The notes: generated by a model from the letters alone, not told the origin. A stretch of 64,000 nucleotides of DNA from Pseudomonas brassicacearum (GCF_003732265.1 NZ_MOBK01000006.1:1178001-1242000), one strand, 5' to 3'. Numbered from the stretch's first letter, positions 8,103 to 16,872 are shown. A program made the numbers and translations.

Positions 8103-8660
8103 GTGAAAACGTCTGAGATGTTGTTGCTGGTACCCAACGGTTATCCCGTGTGGATCGACGTGCCGCAGGCGACCACGGGAGGTGCGGGCACGGCGATGCG
8201 CTTTGTGTTGCCGGTCAATGCCCACAATTTGCCGTTAATGCATCGCCATGAGACGAAACTGGTGGTGGCGCTCAGTGGCGCATTGGAGATTCGTTCGGGT
8301 CGACAACGAATTGCGTTGCTCAAAGAAGGCGACGCGGTAAAACTTCATGCCGGAACCGCGCACCGAATCCATCAGCAGGGAGCGTGCCCAAGCACGGTAG
8401 GAATTGTGTTGTGGCCTGGAGTGGTTGAGTCGGCTTTTCGCGAGCTGGCTGACGCGGCTAAACACAACACTATTCTGCGTAGCGAGATGGTTGAGATACT
8501 TTCCCGCTATGGTGTTGTTTGGACTACTGGTGCTGCGAGAGAAGAGCCTCAAACGCCAATCGTGCGTCCGCTCCAGGAGTGGTTCGCCGAATTGCCAGAG
8601 ACCGTCGCGAAATTACTGGCACTCAAATGGGCGGCGTTGGGAGACAATCTCGCACAGTAG
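8103..8660 (+). CDS. Cupin-domain protein
   Basis: A protein of about 185 residues with one N-terminal cupin barrel. Metal-ligand candidates are MHRHETKLVVALSGALE (His-x-His and Glu) and HAGTAHRIH. The C-terminal 70 residues are helical and unassigned. It diverges from cynS copy 1. The GGAGG at 8090-8094 is 8 bases before a GTG at 8103, which I prefer; an ATG at 8097 would be only 2 bases from it, and an ATG at 8079 is also in frame. The leader overlaps the end of the cynS inverted repeat. Role unknown, possibly small-molecule sensing or metal-dependent catalysis. Confidence 0.75.
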   Translation: MKTSEMLLLVPNGYPVWIDVPQATTGGAGTAMRFVLPVNAHNLPLMHRHETKLVVALSGALEIRSGRQRIALLKEGDAVKLHAGTAHRIHQQGACPSTVGIVLWPGVVESAFRELADAAKHNTILRSEMVEILSRYGVVWTTGAAREEPQTPIVRPLQEWFAELPETVAKLLALKWAALGDNLAQ

Positions 8661-8723
8661 TCTTTGCGTAGACCTGAAAATCGCGTTGGCAAGCGCATGA
8701 GCACTTACCAAATGATCAACTGG

Positions 8724-8756
8724 GGGCGGCCAACAAAAAAAGCACCGCCCAATTTT
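8724..8756 (+). terminator. Possible intrinsic terminator of the cupin gene
   Basis: GGGCGG (8724-8729) pairs with CCGCCC (8745-8750) around an A-rich loop and is followed by AATTTT. It stands 64 bp after the cupin stop, between two converging genes. Confidence 0.45.
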
Positions 8757-8788
8757 CTGCCTGATTACCTTGGTCGAGAAGGTGCACG

Positions 8789-9265
8789 TTAAAGACCCAA
8801 ATCAGAAAGGCCAGGATGATCATCAGGACGACGGCCGAGTGGCCAACGGAATTTTCGCTCTGTCTCTTTGATTGGCATATCGTTGATGCAGGCAAAACGA
8901 TGTGCCATCAGACCGTTTTCAGCGAACTCCCAATTTTCGTTCCCGTAGGAGCGGAACCAATTACCTGAGTCGTCATGCCATTCATAGGTATACCGCACAG
9001 CGATGCGATTATCGGTGAACGCCCACAGTTCTTTGATCAGTCGATATTCCAGTTCTTTGTTCCATTTTCTGGTCAAGAACGCAGCGGCCTCTGCGCGATT
9101 TGTTGCGAAGTCGACGCGATTTCGCCATTTGGTATCAGGCGTGTAGGCGAGAGAAACCTTTTCCGCATCTCGTGTGTTCCAGCCATCTTCGGCAAGACGG
9201 ACTTTGAGGATCGCCGTCTCACGAGTGAAAGGTGGTAGCGGTGGACGAGTTTCAGAGTCGGCCAT
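8789..9265 (-). CDS. DUF1348 / NTF2-like (SnoaL-fold) protein
   Basis: A 158-residue protein of the DUF1348 family within the NTF2-like fold. Hallmarks are LAEDGWNTRDAEKVSLAYTPD, FLTRKWNKELEYRLIKELW, a YEWHDDSGNWFRSYGNENWEF block and the terminal PLGRRPDDHPGLS. Family members are small conserved proteins of unknown function, often near stress or detoxification genes. GGGAG lies 9 bases before the ATG. It runs opposite to the cupin and 50 bp downstream of the second carbonic anhydrase, probably on the same transcript. Confidence 0.85.
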   Translation of the reverse strand: MADSETRPPLPPFTRETAILKVRLAEDGWNTRDAEKVSLAYTPDTKWRNRVDFATNRAEAAAFLTRKWNKELEYRLIKELWAFTDNRIAVRYTYEWHDDSGNWFRSYGNENWEFAENGLMAHRFACINDMPIKETERKFRWPLGRRPDDHPGLSDLGL

Positions 9266-9315
9266 GATTTTTACTCCCGATAGGTTTCCCAGGTTTTCGA
9301 TAGGAGTTGCTGAGG

Positions 9316-9948
9316 TTATGCCTTTGTTTCAGGGAACTCTGCGAGTGAAACGAACGTATTTGTTTTTCCGTCAAGCGTGTCAATTGACCCGGTTTCTATG
9401 TCATAGACCCAGCCATGCAGGTTCAGTTTTTTTTGCTCTAGAGCGAGTCTGACGCTCGGGTGGGTTTTTAAGTTGGAGAGTTGAGCGATCACGTTTTCTC
9501 GAACCATGGAGCTGACGCGCTCTTTATCGGAGGCGTGCGTACGGGTCGCATTCATCACCTTTGCAGACTCCGCGTAGCTCATCCAGGCGGCTACAGCCGG
9601 CAGATGGTTCAACGATTTTCCACTTGAAACGGCGGTCATTGCCCCGCAATCGGAGTGCCCGCAGATGACGATATCTTCAACGCCAAGTACCGCAACGGCG
9701 TATTCGACAGAGGCCGTCACGCCGCCAGGTTGTGGTCCATAGGACGGCACTATATTTCCAGCATTACGAATAACGAATAGCTCTCCTGGCTCCTGCTGTG
9801 TCAGCAATTCCGGAATAACTCTACTGTCCGAACACGTGATAAATAAAACTTTTGGATTTTGAGTCGTGGCAAGGTATTTGAAGAGGTCGGTTCGCTGCGG
9901 GAACACTTCTTTTTGAAACTTGATGAAACCTTCAATGAGCGCTTTCAT
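9316..9948 (-). CDS. Beta-class carbonic anhydrase (second copy)
   Basis: A 210-residue paralogue of the carbonic anhydrase at 6421-7083, collinear over its whole length, with the same zinc ligands (Cys39, His98, Cys101) and Asp-Arg dyad. It is 10 residues shorter at the C-terminus. Protein identity looks like roughly three-quarters, so this duplication is much older than that of cynS. The ATG at 9948 matches the first copy's start (MKALI); an upstream TTG adds two residues. It is followed by the DUF1348 gene. Confidence 0.92.
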   Translation of the reverse strand: MKALIEGFIKFQKEVFPQRTDLFKYLATTQNPKVLFITCSDSRVIPELLTQQEPGELFVIRNAGNIVPSYGPQPGGVTASVEYAVAVLGVEDIVICGHSDCGAMTAVSSGKSLNHLPAVAAWMSYAESAKVMNATRTHASDKERVSSMVRENVIAQLSNLKTHPSVRLALEQKKLNLHGWVYDIETGSIDTLDGKTNTFVSLAEFPETKA

Positions 9949-10179
9949 AGGCAAGTTCCGGTGTTTAGGGCATGGGTGGAATTTCGAAGGCCGATGTTAG
10001 ATTGCTCGTTGAATGCCGTCCAAGAACAAGAAGGAGCAATGATTCATTGGTTATGTTGGATCAATCTAATGTGCGTGCAACTTTCTCTTGGCTGAAAATA
10101 AAAGATGGAAGTCCCGCAAAATCCACAGCCAAGTAAAGCAACAATAAGACGTGGGTGGGCGCTATTGTTGATCAGGATA

Positions 10180-11127
10180 TTAAGCAGCCACCTTTGTCGG
10201 GCTTATTTCGATCAGCGTTGCATTTTTTTCGCTCAGGTAATGACTAACGCGTGAGCGCAACCAACGCTCTGCGGGATCGTTGTCCAGCGTGGCGCTCCAT
10301 GACATTGAAAGATCGAGGGCAGGGAGGGGCATCGGAACGGGATCCGCGCGTAATCCACTTTGCCGAGTCATGGCTCTGGCTACGTAATCAGGCACTACGG
10401 CTAGCAAATCCGTGCCTTCGAGTAGTGTTTTAAGAGCACTGTATTGTGGAACTGCGAGGACAACTTGACGTTGCCGCCCAAGAGATCCCAACGCTCGGTC
10501 AATATAATCGGACGTTTCACCATTGACTGAAACAGAAACGTGCGGTCGATTGCTGTACTCGTTGATGTCCAACGCTCCTGCGTAAGCGTTTGCACTCAAA
10601 ACGGAAGGGCGGATGCTTCGCAGAAATTTTCGTTTGGCATTGGCGGGAAGCTCACGACAGTGACATACACCCAATGACACCTCACCTGTTGAGAGCTGAT
10701 GTGCCAGTAATGAGTGATCGGTACGACGCACTACGAAGCTGACTTGAGGGGCTTCCATTCGCAGTTGGCGAAGCAGTTCAGGCAGCAATGAATACTCCAC
10801 GTCATCGGAGAGCCCTATTCTGAAGACTGTTGCGCTGGTGACAGGATCAAATTCGCTGGTGTTGCCCAGCGCAGCAGCCATGGTGTCCAGCGCTGGGGTT
10901 AAAGTACGCTGTATTTCAAATGCTCTGCTCGTAGGCTCCATGGTTCTACCCATGCGAATGAACAGCGGATCATCGAAAAATTGACGCAGTCGATTTAAAG
11001 AAGCGCTGATGGCTGATTGGCAAAGAAACAACTTCTCACCGGCACGTGTAAGATTCCTTTCGTGCATCAATGTTTCGAAAACAATCAAAAGGCTGAAGTC
11101 GATTTTGCGAAGGTCATTTCTATTCAT
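10180..11127 (-). CDS. LysR-family transcriptional regulator
   Basis: A 315-residue LysR regulator of the NodD-like branch, starting MNRNDLRKIDFSLLIVFETL, with the helix-turn-helix around NLTRAGEKLFLCQSAISASL and FDDPLFIRMGRTMEPT. The effector domain follows from about residue 90. It points away from the two-component genes and toward the second carbonic anhydrase. A regulator of the cyanase/carbonic anhydrase genes is an attractive guess, but its sequence does not show CynR identity. ATGs at 11127 and 11133 are both possible; 11127 matches the family's usual N-terminus. Confidence 0.88.
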   Translation of the reverse strand: MNRNDLRKIDFSLLIVFETLMHERNLTRAGEKLFLCQSAISASLNRLRQFFDDPLFIRMGRTMEPTSRAFEIQRTLTPALDTMAAALGNTSEFDPVTSATVFRIGLSDDVEYSLLPELLRQLRMEAPQVSFVVRRTDHSLLAHQLSTGEVSLGVCHCRELPANAKRKFLRSIRPSVLSANAYAGALDINEYSNRPHVSVSVNGETSDYIDRALGSLGRQRQVVLAVPQYSALKTLLEGTDLLAVVPDYVARAMTRQSGLRADPVPMPLPALDLSMSWSATLDNDPAERWLRSRVSHYLSEKNATLIEISPTKVAA

Positions 11128-11229
11128 CGTCATCACCACCAGGGCTGCGGCCCGCCATTGTGCTTCAACTCAATGAGCGATGTTCAAGGGGCATCTGACT
11201 CATTGTCCATGAGCCGGTAAGCGGATGGT

Positions 11230-11263
11230 AAAAACCGGATCAATTAACTGGGTTTAGATCCGG
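11230..11263 (-). terminator. Intrinsic terminator, probably bidirectional
   Basis: CCGGATC (11235-11241) pairs with GATCCGG (11257-11263). Five A's stand on the left and six T's on the right, so both strands give a stem followed by a U-run. On the minus strand it ends the two-component operon whose last stop is at 11340. Confidence 0.75.
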
Positions 11264-11339
11264 CTTTTTTCTAGAACCGCTTCGTTGGCTTGTTTGTATT
11301 GTGAGTGATGATGATTTAATTAGCACGTCTACGTAGGTT

Positions 11340-11768
11340 TCACTTGTCTAAGGTATAAGTGGTAGAGGGTAATACTTGGGTATAGGTGATACTTGCCTCT
11401 CTATTCTTCAAAATCTGTTCAATACAGTCAATCATCACTTGTCCATCAAATGGCTTGCTGAGAAAACAGATCGCTCCCGAGGATTTCGCACGTTTGCGAA
11501 CTGACTCCTCTGGGTACGCGGTGATGAAAATTATGGGGATGTCGTGCCCTTTACTGAGCAGTTCGGCTTGCAGTTCCAGCCCCGTCATACCCGGCATCTG
11601 GACGTCTGAAATCAGGCAGTCCGTCTCGTAGCTTCTTGCGCTGGCGAGAAAATCTTCGGCACAGGAAAAAAGACTAGGTTCACAGCCCATGGACCGTACC
11701 AGACTACTGAGAGCGATTCGGCCAGGTGCGTCATCGTCGACGATGGAGATCACAGGGATTTTATTCAC
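11340..11768 (-). CDS. Single-domain response regulator (CheY-like)
   Basis: A receiver-only protein of 142 residues. Acidic residues Asp11-13 lie in ISIVDDDAP, the phospho-acceptor is Asp55 in CLISDVQMPGMTG, and the conserved lysine is Lys105 in CFLSKPF. No output domain follows, only a short tail. The best start is a GTG at 11768 with AGGAT upstream; an ATG at 11834 would add 22 residues without similarity to the family. It is the third gene of a leftward kinase, FixJ-like regulator, receiver set. Such lone receivers often compete for phosphate or act as a sink. Confidence 0.82.
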   Translation of the reverse strand: MNKIPVISIVDDDAPGRIALSSLVRSMGCEPSLFSCAEDFLASARSYETDCLISDVQMPGMTGLELQAELLSKGHDIPIIFITAYPEESVRKRAKSSGAICFLSKPFDGQVMIDCIEQILKNREASITYTQVLPSTTYTLDK

Positions 11769-11882
11769 TGCGCAGATCCTGGGCGCGACATGAATGGATT
11801 CGAAACAGCTAAATAGCCATCGCGCCAATTCCACTCTATTTGCGGATGGCCCTGAAAGAAATCATACACATGTATGTACTGC

Positions 11883-12524
11883 TTAGCGTTTTGGCCCGAC
11901 TCCCAGGGTTTCCGCCATTCGAACCAGGTCTGCAAATGACTTCGCGCGCATTTTTTTCATCACATGCCCGCGATGGATTTTGACGGTAATTTCACTCAGA
12001 TTCATTTCTCCCGCGATTTGTTTATTCATCAAACCCTTGGCTGCGTGGGCCATGACCTCCCGTTCACGGGCTGTCAGCGATTGGTAGCAAGCATGCAATC
12101 CTGCGTCTTGCTGGTCGATCTCTCGGCGCTTGGCATCCCTCTGGTGCGCGGCGGCGACGGCATCCAGCAAATCCTGATCGCGGAACGGCTTGACCAGAAA
12201 ATCCACGGCACCGGCTTTCATCGCTTTGACTGACATGGCGATGTCGCCATGACCCGAGATGAAAATGATCGGCAAGGCGACCTTCGATTCAGCCAACTGA
12301 TGCTGGAACTCCAGGCCACTTGCGCCTTGAAGGCGTACATCGAGGACCAGACAGCTGGGCGAATCGGGATCGGGAGATTGCAGAAACTCCGTCGGGGATG
12401 AAAACGTCTCTACTCGAAGACCTACCGATCGGAAAAGACTGCTGAGCGCTTCGCGCATGGGGGCTTCGTCATCTATCACAAACACAACAGGCCCCTTGGC
12501 CAAGGAAGAAGAATCGTCGTTCAC
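11883..12524 (-). CDS. FixJ/NarL-type response regulator with LuxR helix-turn-helix
   Basis: A 213-residue two-domain response regulator. The receiver domain (residues 12-125) has Asp18-Asp19, phospho-acceptor Asp62 (CLVLDVRLQGASG) and Lys112 (DFLVKPFRD). The LuxR-type DNA-binding domain (150-205) has LTAREREVMAHAAKG, NKQIAGEMNLSEITVKIHRG and VMKKMRAKSFADLVRM. It starts with GTG and overlaps the kinase stop by four bases (GTGA), so translation is coupled. Domain layout and kinase pairing resemble FixL/FixJ and StyS/StyR-like systems. Confidence 0.92.
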   Translation of the reverse strand: MNDDSSSLAKGPVVFVIDDEAPMREALSSLFRSVGLRVETFSSPTEFLQSPDPDSPSCLVLDVRLQGASGLEFQHQLAESKVALPIIFISGHGDIAMSVKAMKAGAVDFLVKPFRDQDLLDAVAAAHQRDAKRREIDQQDAGLHACYQSLTAREREVMAHAAKGLMNKQIAGEMNLSEITVKIHRGHVMKKMRAKSFADLVRMAETLGVGPKR

Positions 12525-14359
12525 GCAGACTCCTTATTGTTGGTCGGGAAAGACAAGTGAAATACGGCGCCTTCTCCGGCTTCACTGGTTGCCCAGATGC
12601 GGCCTCCATGGGCATCGATGATCGAGCGGCAAATGGATAACCCCATTCCCATCCCGTCTGGTTTGGTGGTGTAGAAGGCGTTGAAGAGCTTGGGCATGCT
12701 TTGTGGCGAAATACCGGGGCCATTGTCCTGGACATCAACACACACCTCGCCCGCACCGGAACGTCGAAGGCGCAAATGGAGCGTGCGAGGTTTACCTTTG
12801 GTAGCGGACATCGCCTGCACGCCATTTATGATCAGATTGATGATCACCTGCTGGAGTTGCACGCGGTCACCGATGATCTCGGCCGCCGCGGTATCGTATT
12901 GATGGTCTAGCACAATTTTGTTCCGCCTGACCTCCCTGTCGACCAACGCCAATGCCTCTTCAATAACCTCCATCAGGTCTACCGGAGCGCTTTGAGGATC
13001 GGTTTTGCGTGACATTGCCCGGATACGCCGAATCACCTCGCTCGCTCGATGCGTCTCGCTCATCATCCGCTCCATCGCGCTACGCACTTCGTCGAGGTCT
13101 GGCACCTCGCGATTTAACCAACGCAAACCGGCGGTGCCATTGGTGGTCACGGCAGCCAATGGCTGGTTAACCTCATGGGCTATCGATGCTGCCAGTTCAC
13201 CCAGCGTAGTGATCCGGGTTACGTGAGCCAATTCTGTTTGGGCGCGATGGAGAGCTTCCTCCGACATTTTGGCATCCGTCACATCCATCAGCGCACCAAT
13301 GTACTCAAAATTGCCAGCGGCATCATGGACAGGATGAGCCAGCATTTGTACATGCTTGACCCGCCCATCGACCATTAACAGCCGATATTCCACTTTGATG
13401 TGAGGCTCTTTCTGGTAGGCGTGCTTGATCGATGTTTTCACCAAGTCCAGATCATCCGGATGAGTTTTCTTGAGCACGCTGGACAGCAATGGCAGTTCTT
13501 CATCACCGAATTCGAATATTCGCCGGGCTTCGGTTGACCAATACATTTCCCCGCTTGGAATCTTTAGACCAATGCTGCCGGTTTGACTCAGCCACTGAGC
13601 ACCGGCCAGGAACGCTTCGCTGCGTCGCAGAGCATTGATGGCCCTTTTTTGCTCGGTGATGTCGTTGTGAGTCGCCAGAACCGCTTTTGGCTGATTTTTC
13701 TCGTCCCGTGACAGGGAGCAACGACTTACAACCGTCACGGGTGATCCGTCACGCCGGTGTTCCACAACTTCGCCTTCCCATCGGCCGGTTTCAATCAGCG
13801 AGTTCATCACCTGCTCCCAGGTGAGCGTCAGTTGTGGCCGCAGAAGCGTTCGAAAGTCCTGACCTATGGCCTGTGCTTTGGACCAACCATACAAGGCTTC
13901 GGCGCCCGGACTCCACGTAGTGATGATGCCATTCATGTTTCGAACAATGATGGCGTCATGGGTTTGCGCGAGCAGACGCACTTGTTCCTGCAACTCATCA
14001 TTGGCGGCTTTGTTTTTGAGTGCCAGTAAAGTGGTGATCCCAATCGCAGACAGACTGACAAGGCAACGGGCGAACGCCGAGCTATTGAAATCGGTGCCAT
14101 GGGAAAGAAAAAAGGCAGTTAACGTCAATCCAATGCAGCAGAGCGAAACGCCAATCACCCCCTTCCTGGAAAACAGGTTTACCGACATCAGAATGACGGC
14201 GACGTAGAGCACCGCTATGGCGATATGTATGGAGGTGAGTGTGTCGATGATGAAAATGATGCTGGCGAGCGAAGCGGCGCCGGATCTCTGGAGGAGTGTA
14301 CGAGGGGCGAGGGGGTGTGGATTTTCTACAGCTACCGTCGGTTCAATTGAGATTTTCAT
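12521..14359 (-). CDS. Membrane-anchored PAS sensor histidine kinase (FixL-like)
   Basis: A 612-residue kinase. Three to four N-terminal membrane segments (about residues 28-115) are followed by two PAS domains (about 125-240 and 250-365), then the HisKA dimerisation domain with His395 in SIAHEVNQPLAAV, and a HATPase domain with the N box (NLIINGVQAM), G1 (DNGPGIS) and G2 (GMGMGLSICRSI). The H-box and domain order place it with FixL/DctB-type kinases. No haem-ligand motif is obvious in the PAS domains, so the signal is unknown. ATG at 14359 is preferred over a TTG three codons upstream. Confidence 0.9.
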   Translation of the reverse strand: MKISIEPTVAVENPHPLAPRTLLQRSGAASLASIIFIIDTLTSIHIAIAVLYVAVILMSVNLFSRKGVIGVSLCCIGLTLTAFFLSHGTDFNSSAFARCLVSLSAIGITTLLALKNKAANDELQEQVRLLAQTHDAIIVRNMNGIITTWSPGAEALYGWSKAQAIGQDFRTLLRPQLTLTWEQVMNSLIETGRWEGEVVEHRRDGSPVTVVSRCSLSRDEKNQPKAVLATHNDITEQKRAINALRRSEAFLAGAQWLSQTGSIGLKIPSGEMYWSTEARRIFEFGDEELPLLSSVLKKTHPDDLDLVKTSIKHAYQKEPHIKVEYRLLMVDGRVKHVQMLAHPVHDAAGNFEYIGALMDVTDAKMSEEALHRAQTELAHVTRITTLGELAASIAHEVNQPLAAVTTNGTAGLRWLNREVPDLDEVRSAMERMMSETHRASEVIRRIRAMSRKTDPQSAPVDLMEVIEEALALVDREVRRNKIVLDHQYDTAAAEIIGDRVQLQQVIINLIINGVQAMSATKGKPRTLHLRLRRSGAGEVCVDVQDNGPGISPQSMPKLFNAFYTTKPDGMGMGLSICRSIIDAHGGRIWATSEAGEGAVFHLSFPTNNKESA

Positions 14360-14477
14360 ATCAATCAACAGGCCTGCTGGTTGTGCATTGCATCACGGGT
14401 GATTGCAGTGAACACCCCCGAAGACATTGCAGCAAGCAAAACCCATTGTCGGATATCAACGAGCGTTGGCTCGTAGC

Positions 14478-14507
14478 AAAAAACGACGTCGCAACTGTGT
14501 TGCGACG
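14478..14507 (-). terminator. Intrinsic terminator of the LRAT-domain gene
   Basis: CGTCGCAA (14487-14494) pairs with TTGCGACG (14500-14507) around a 5-base loop. On the minus strand the stem is followed by TCG and six U's. It lies 31 bp past the LRAT gene's stop. Confidence 0.7.
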
Positions 14508-14537
14508 AATGAAGACGGTGGAAGGGTAAGTGAGTGA

Positions 14538-15137
14538 CTATGCAATTAAACCGGTCTTCGATGAAAGGAACATGCGAACCAGGCGCAAGGGACGATGGAG
14601 GTACTCGGATACTTGCGCGCTATAACTATTACCGTTAATACACCAATTGCAAAAGTGCTCGCAGTTGTTCGACAGGATTTTGTACTGTGATTCTCCGACT
14701 CTGGAGAGGGCTCTTATAATGATCTCGTCGCTGGAAAAGGCACATTGTTCCTGATGAACCCAGACTGAACTGCCATTGCCGAAGTGAGCGAGGTCAGTGA
14801 CTTCAATCGGGCCGGCTTGCAGCGATGCACTCAATCCAGCGTAATGAGCCACCTTGCCATCGCCAAGATAGATGCCGTGATGGACATAGAACTTGCGTGG
14901 ACTCACAAGGTGAGAACCTGCGCTCAGACGATCAGTGTCGTGGACTAAGCGCGTTGCGGGATCTGAGGCGGTTTTACTTGGTTTTGAGGCGCTATCACTG
15001 TCGCAGGAGCGCGAACCGTTTTCAAAAAACGATTCATTCAGGTTTGATTCACAATCTATATTGACGACTGCTGAGTTCAAATAGATCGAACCCAGGGAGG
15101 ATACTATGCCAATTGTTTTCATCAGTAACTTGTTCAT
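14538..15137 (-). CDS. Secreted LRAT-domain (NlpC/P60 superfamily) protein
   Basis: A 199-residue protein with a weak signal-like N-terminus (residues 1-25), a Ser/Asp-rich spacer and an LRAT-type papain-like domain. The permuted catalytic set is visible: His87 in FYVHHGIYLG, His98 in KVAHYAG, and Cys159 in the NCEHFCNWC motif, all standard for lecithin:retinol acyltransferase-like proteins. Bacterial members are thought to be acyltransferases or thioesterases acting on lipids. It is single and flanked by the kinase and a cupin gene, with its own terminator. The residues at 25-60 are low complexity and may be a linker to the envelope. Confidence 0.82.
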   Translation of the reverse strand: MNKLLMKTIGIVSSLGSIYLNSAVVNIDCESNLNESFFENGSRSCDSDSASKPSKTASDPATRLVHDTDRLSAGSHLVSPRKFYVHHGIYLGDGKVAHYAGLSASLQAGPIEVTDLAHFGNGSSVWVHQEQCAFSSDEIIIRALSRVGESQYKILSNNCEHFCNWCINGNSYSAQVSEYLHRPLRLVRMFLSSKTGLIA

Positions 15138-15446
15138 GATGAAGTCCTCTGGAACCTTTGAAAGTAGAGTACCTTTCCGGAGGAAAATAATCAGTCGTGC
15201 ATAGGTTTATGCGAAATAGTCACTTTATATGGGGGGCTCATACTTCAGTATTAATCGGTGCGCCGTTGGAGAGCGATCATGCCTGCAGGGTTTGTATCAG
15301 AACGTATCCCTTCTATTGCCAGCTACCTGCGCTTACAAAATCCCAGCCTGCCCGACATGAGCGAGATACAACATTGATCTGAAATGGATACACCGCACGA
15401 GCGGACCCATACACGGCCTCTACCGCGCACTGACCGGAGAAACTCA
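15138..15446. other. Intergenic region without a supported gene
   Basis: Divergent spacer of about 310 bp between the LRAT gene and a secreted cupin. Several short frames exist but none has a ribosome binding site or a recognisable product. It presumably holds both promoters. I see no repeat or clear operator. Confidence 0.5.
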
Positions 15447-15893
15447 ATGTCTCGTTTCAATACCCTCAAGACTGTCGGCATCCTTGGTACAGCCCTGGCC
15501 GCCGCCTTATCCCTCTCTGCATTCGCAGGGATGGCACAGGCTCAAGAGACGCCAGCGGCAAAAAGCTGGCAGACAGGGCTCCATCGCACCGATCTGGTCA
15601 AACGCGATCTCGGTGGTTCCGACCGTGAGGTGATCCAGGTTCGCGTTGATTTTGAGCCGGGTGTCGCAGCGCCCAAGCATTCTCACCCAGGCGTGGAAGT
15701 GGCTTACGTCATCAGTGGCATCTTCCAGTATGAACTCGAAGGGCAACCGACCGTGACGCTCAAGGCGGGGGACTCCTTGTACATCCCGGAAGGGACGGCG
15801 CACATCGCGACTAACATCGGCACGACCACAGGCTCGGAACTGGCGACCTACATCGTCAAGAAGGGCGAGCCGCTGGTTAACTTGCAGAAATAG
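15447..15893 (+). CDS. Secreted cupin-domain protein
   Basis: A 148-residue periplasmic protein. A Sec signal peptide ends at GMAQA before QETPA. The single cupin domain has the metal-binding motif PKHSHPGVEVAYVISG (His, His and Glu) and a second motif, PEGTAHIATNIG. Length and layout match small secreted cupins common in proteobacteria, of unknown substrate. GGAGA lies 7 bases before the ATG at 15447. It converges with a LysE-family gene. Confidence 0.87.
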   Translation: MSRFNTLKTVGILGTALAAALSLSAFAGMAQAQETPAAKSWQTGLHRTDLVKRDLGGSDREVIQVRVDFEPGVAAPKHSHPGVEVAYVISGIFQYELEGQPTVTLKAGDSLYIPEGTAHIATNIGTTTGSELATYIVKKGEPLVNLQK

Positions 15894-15901
15894 GCTGCAC
15901 T

Positions 15902-15941
15902 TGCCGACTGCCTGGAGAATTCGACCTTCAGGCAGGCGGCA
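15902..15941. terminator. Imperfect inverted repeat between converging genes
   Basis: A 13-base arm (15902-15914) pairs with 15929-15941 with one mismatch around a 14-base loop. No U-run follows on either strand. It may still stop or stabilise transcripts of the cupin or the LysE-type gene. Confidence 0.45.
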
Positions 15942-15970
15942 CGGATCATGTTCTCCAGATGGGCGTTTAC

Positions 15971-16600
15971 TCAGCCTTGCTGAATGAACGCCAAACGCAC
16001 AGCGAACCCGATTAGCAGCGTGCCGAATAGCCATTGCTGAATCCGCTGCGCCTTGGCATTTCGCTCCAACCAGCGACCTACCCACGCACTTGCCGTCGCA
16101 TACACAGAGTCGAAGGCAAGGCCCGTGATAACCAGCACCGCACCTAGCACTGCCAGTTGCTCCCAAACCGAAGATCGATTGGGATCCAGGAACTGAGGCA
16201 GCAAAACCGAGCAGAACAATAGCGCCTTTGGGTTAAGCAAGTTGGTCAGTAGCCCACGCCGAACAGCCGCTCTCAAGGAGGGTGGTGGCAGGTGGTTGTC
16301 CTCGGTTGCGCAAGAGCTTTCCCCACTGATTTTGAACATTTGTAGTCCAATCCAGAGTAGATATGCAGCCCCTGCATATTTTACGACGTCGAACGTCCAA
16401 GGCAGAATTTTGAATAATGTTGCCAGTCCCATCGCAGTCAGTGCTACGTGGCAGGCTCGGGCAATTGCAAGACCCAAGGCTGTTGCCAGCGCCGCAGTTC
16501 GGCCCTGTCTCGCACCGGTTTGCAGGAGCAGGATCATATCGGGGCCAGGCATCAAAAAGATCATTGAGAGGGCTAAGAGATACAGCGCTAAATCTTCCAT
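15971..16600 (-). CDS. LysE/RhtB-family amino-acid exporter
   Basis: A 209-residue inner-membrane protein with about six hydrophobic segments. The LysE/RhtB signature MIFLMPGPDMILLLQTGARQG is at the N-terminus, followed by AGAAYLLWIGLQMFK and LLTNLLNPKALLFCSVLLPQF. Family members export amino acids or homoserine lactones; the substrate is unknown. It is transcribed away from the second cynS copy, so the 400-bp gap to cynS holds divergent promoters. Confidence 0.88.
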   Translation of the reverse strand: MEDLALYLLALSMIFLMPGPDMILLLQTGARQGRTAALATALGLAIARACHVALTAMGLATLFKILPWTFDVVKYAGAAYLLWIGLQMFKISGESSCATEDNHLPPPSLRAAVRRGLLTNLLNPKALLFCSVLLPQFLDPNRSSVWEQLAVLGAVLVITGLAFDSVYATASAWVGRWLERNAKAQRIQQWLFGTLLIGFAVRLAFIQQG

Positions 16601-16872
16601 CTTGGAGCAGCTCGGTGACTGATTAGGGAGATAAAAGTTTAGGGCGAAGGGGTAGGGCAGGTGGTTGCGTATTGAACTAAAAATACGCCATGTTTTGGCA
16701 GATCATGCCGTTGATTATTTCTCTAATGCTTATTACTGCCAAATAATCTTAATTCGCACGCCATATGTGCCGGCTCTCCCGCGGCCACCTGCGCGCAATA
16801 ACTCCCAACGAGATATCCGCCCGAGATAACAGCATCTCTGGCGTTTCTGCGCTTGTGAATCCCGCACTCACA
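16601..16872. promoter_or_regulatory. AT-rich divergent promoter region upstream of cynS copy 2
   Basis: No gene is visible here. The stretch 16675-16765 is distinctly AT-rich compared with its surroundings and includes GGCA-N5-TGCC (GGCAGATCATGCC, 16697-16709). It ends where the duplicated cynS leader begins at 16873. It probably carries promoters for the LysE-type gene and for cynS copy 2. Confidence 0.45.

Noticed and set aside
15197..15382. A 61-codon frame upstream of the secreted cupin
   Set aside because: No ribosome binding site, no recognisable features, and it covers the expected promoter region.
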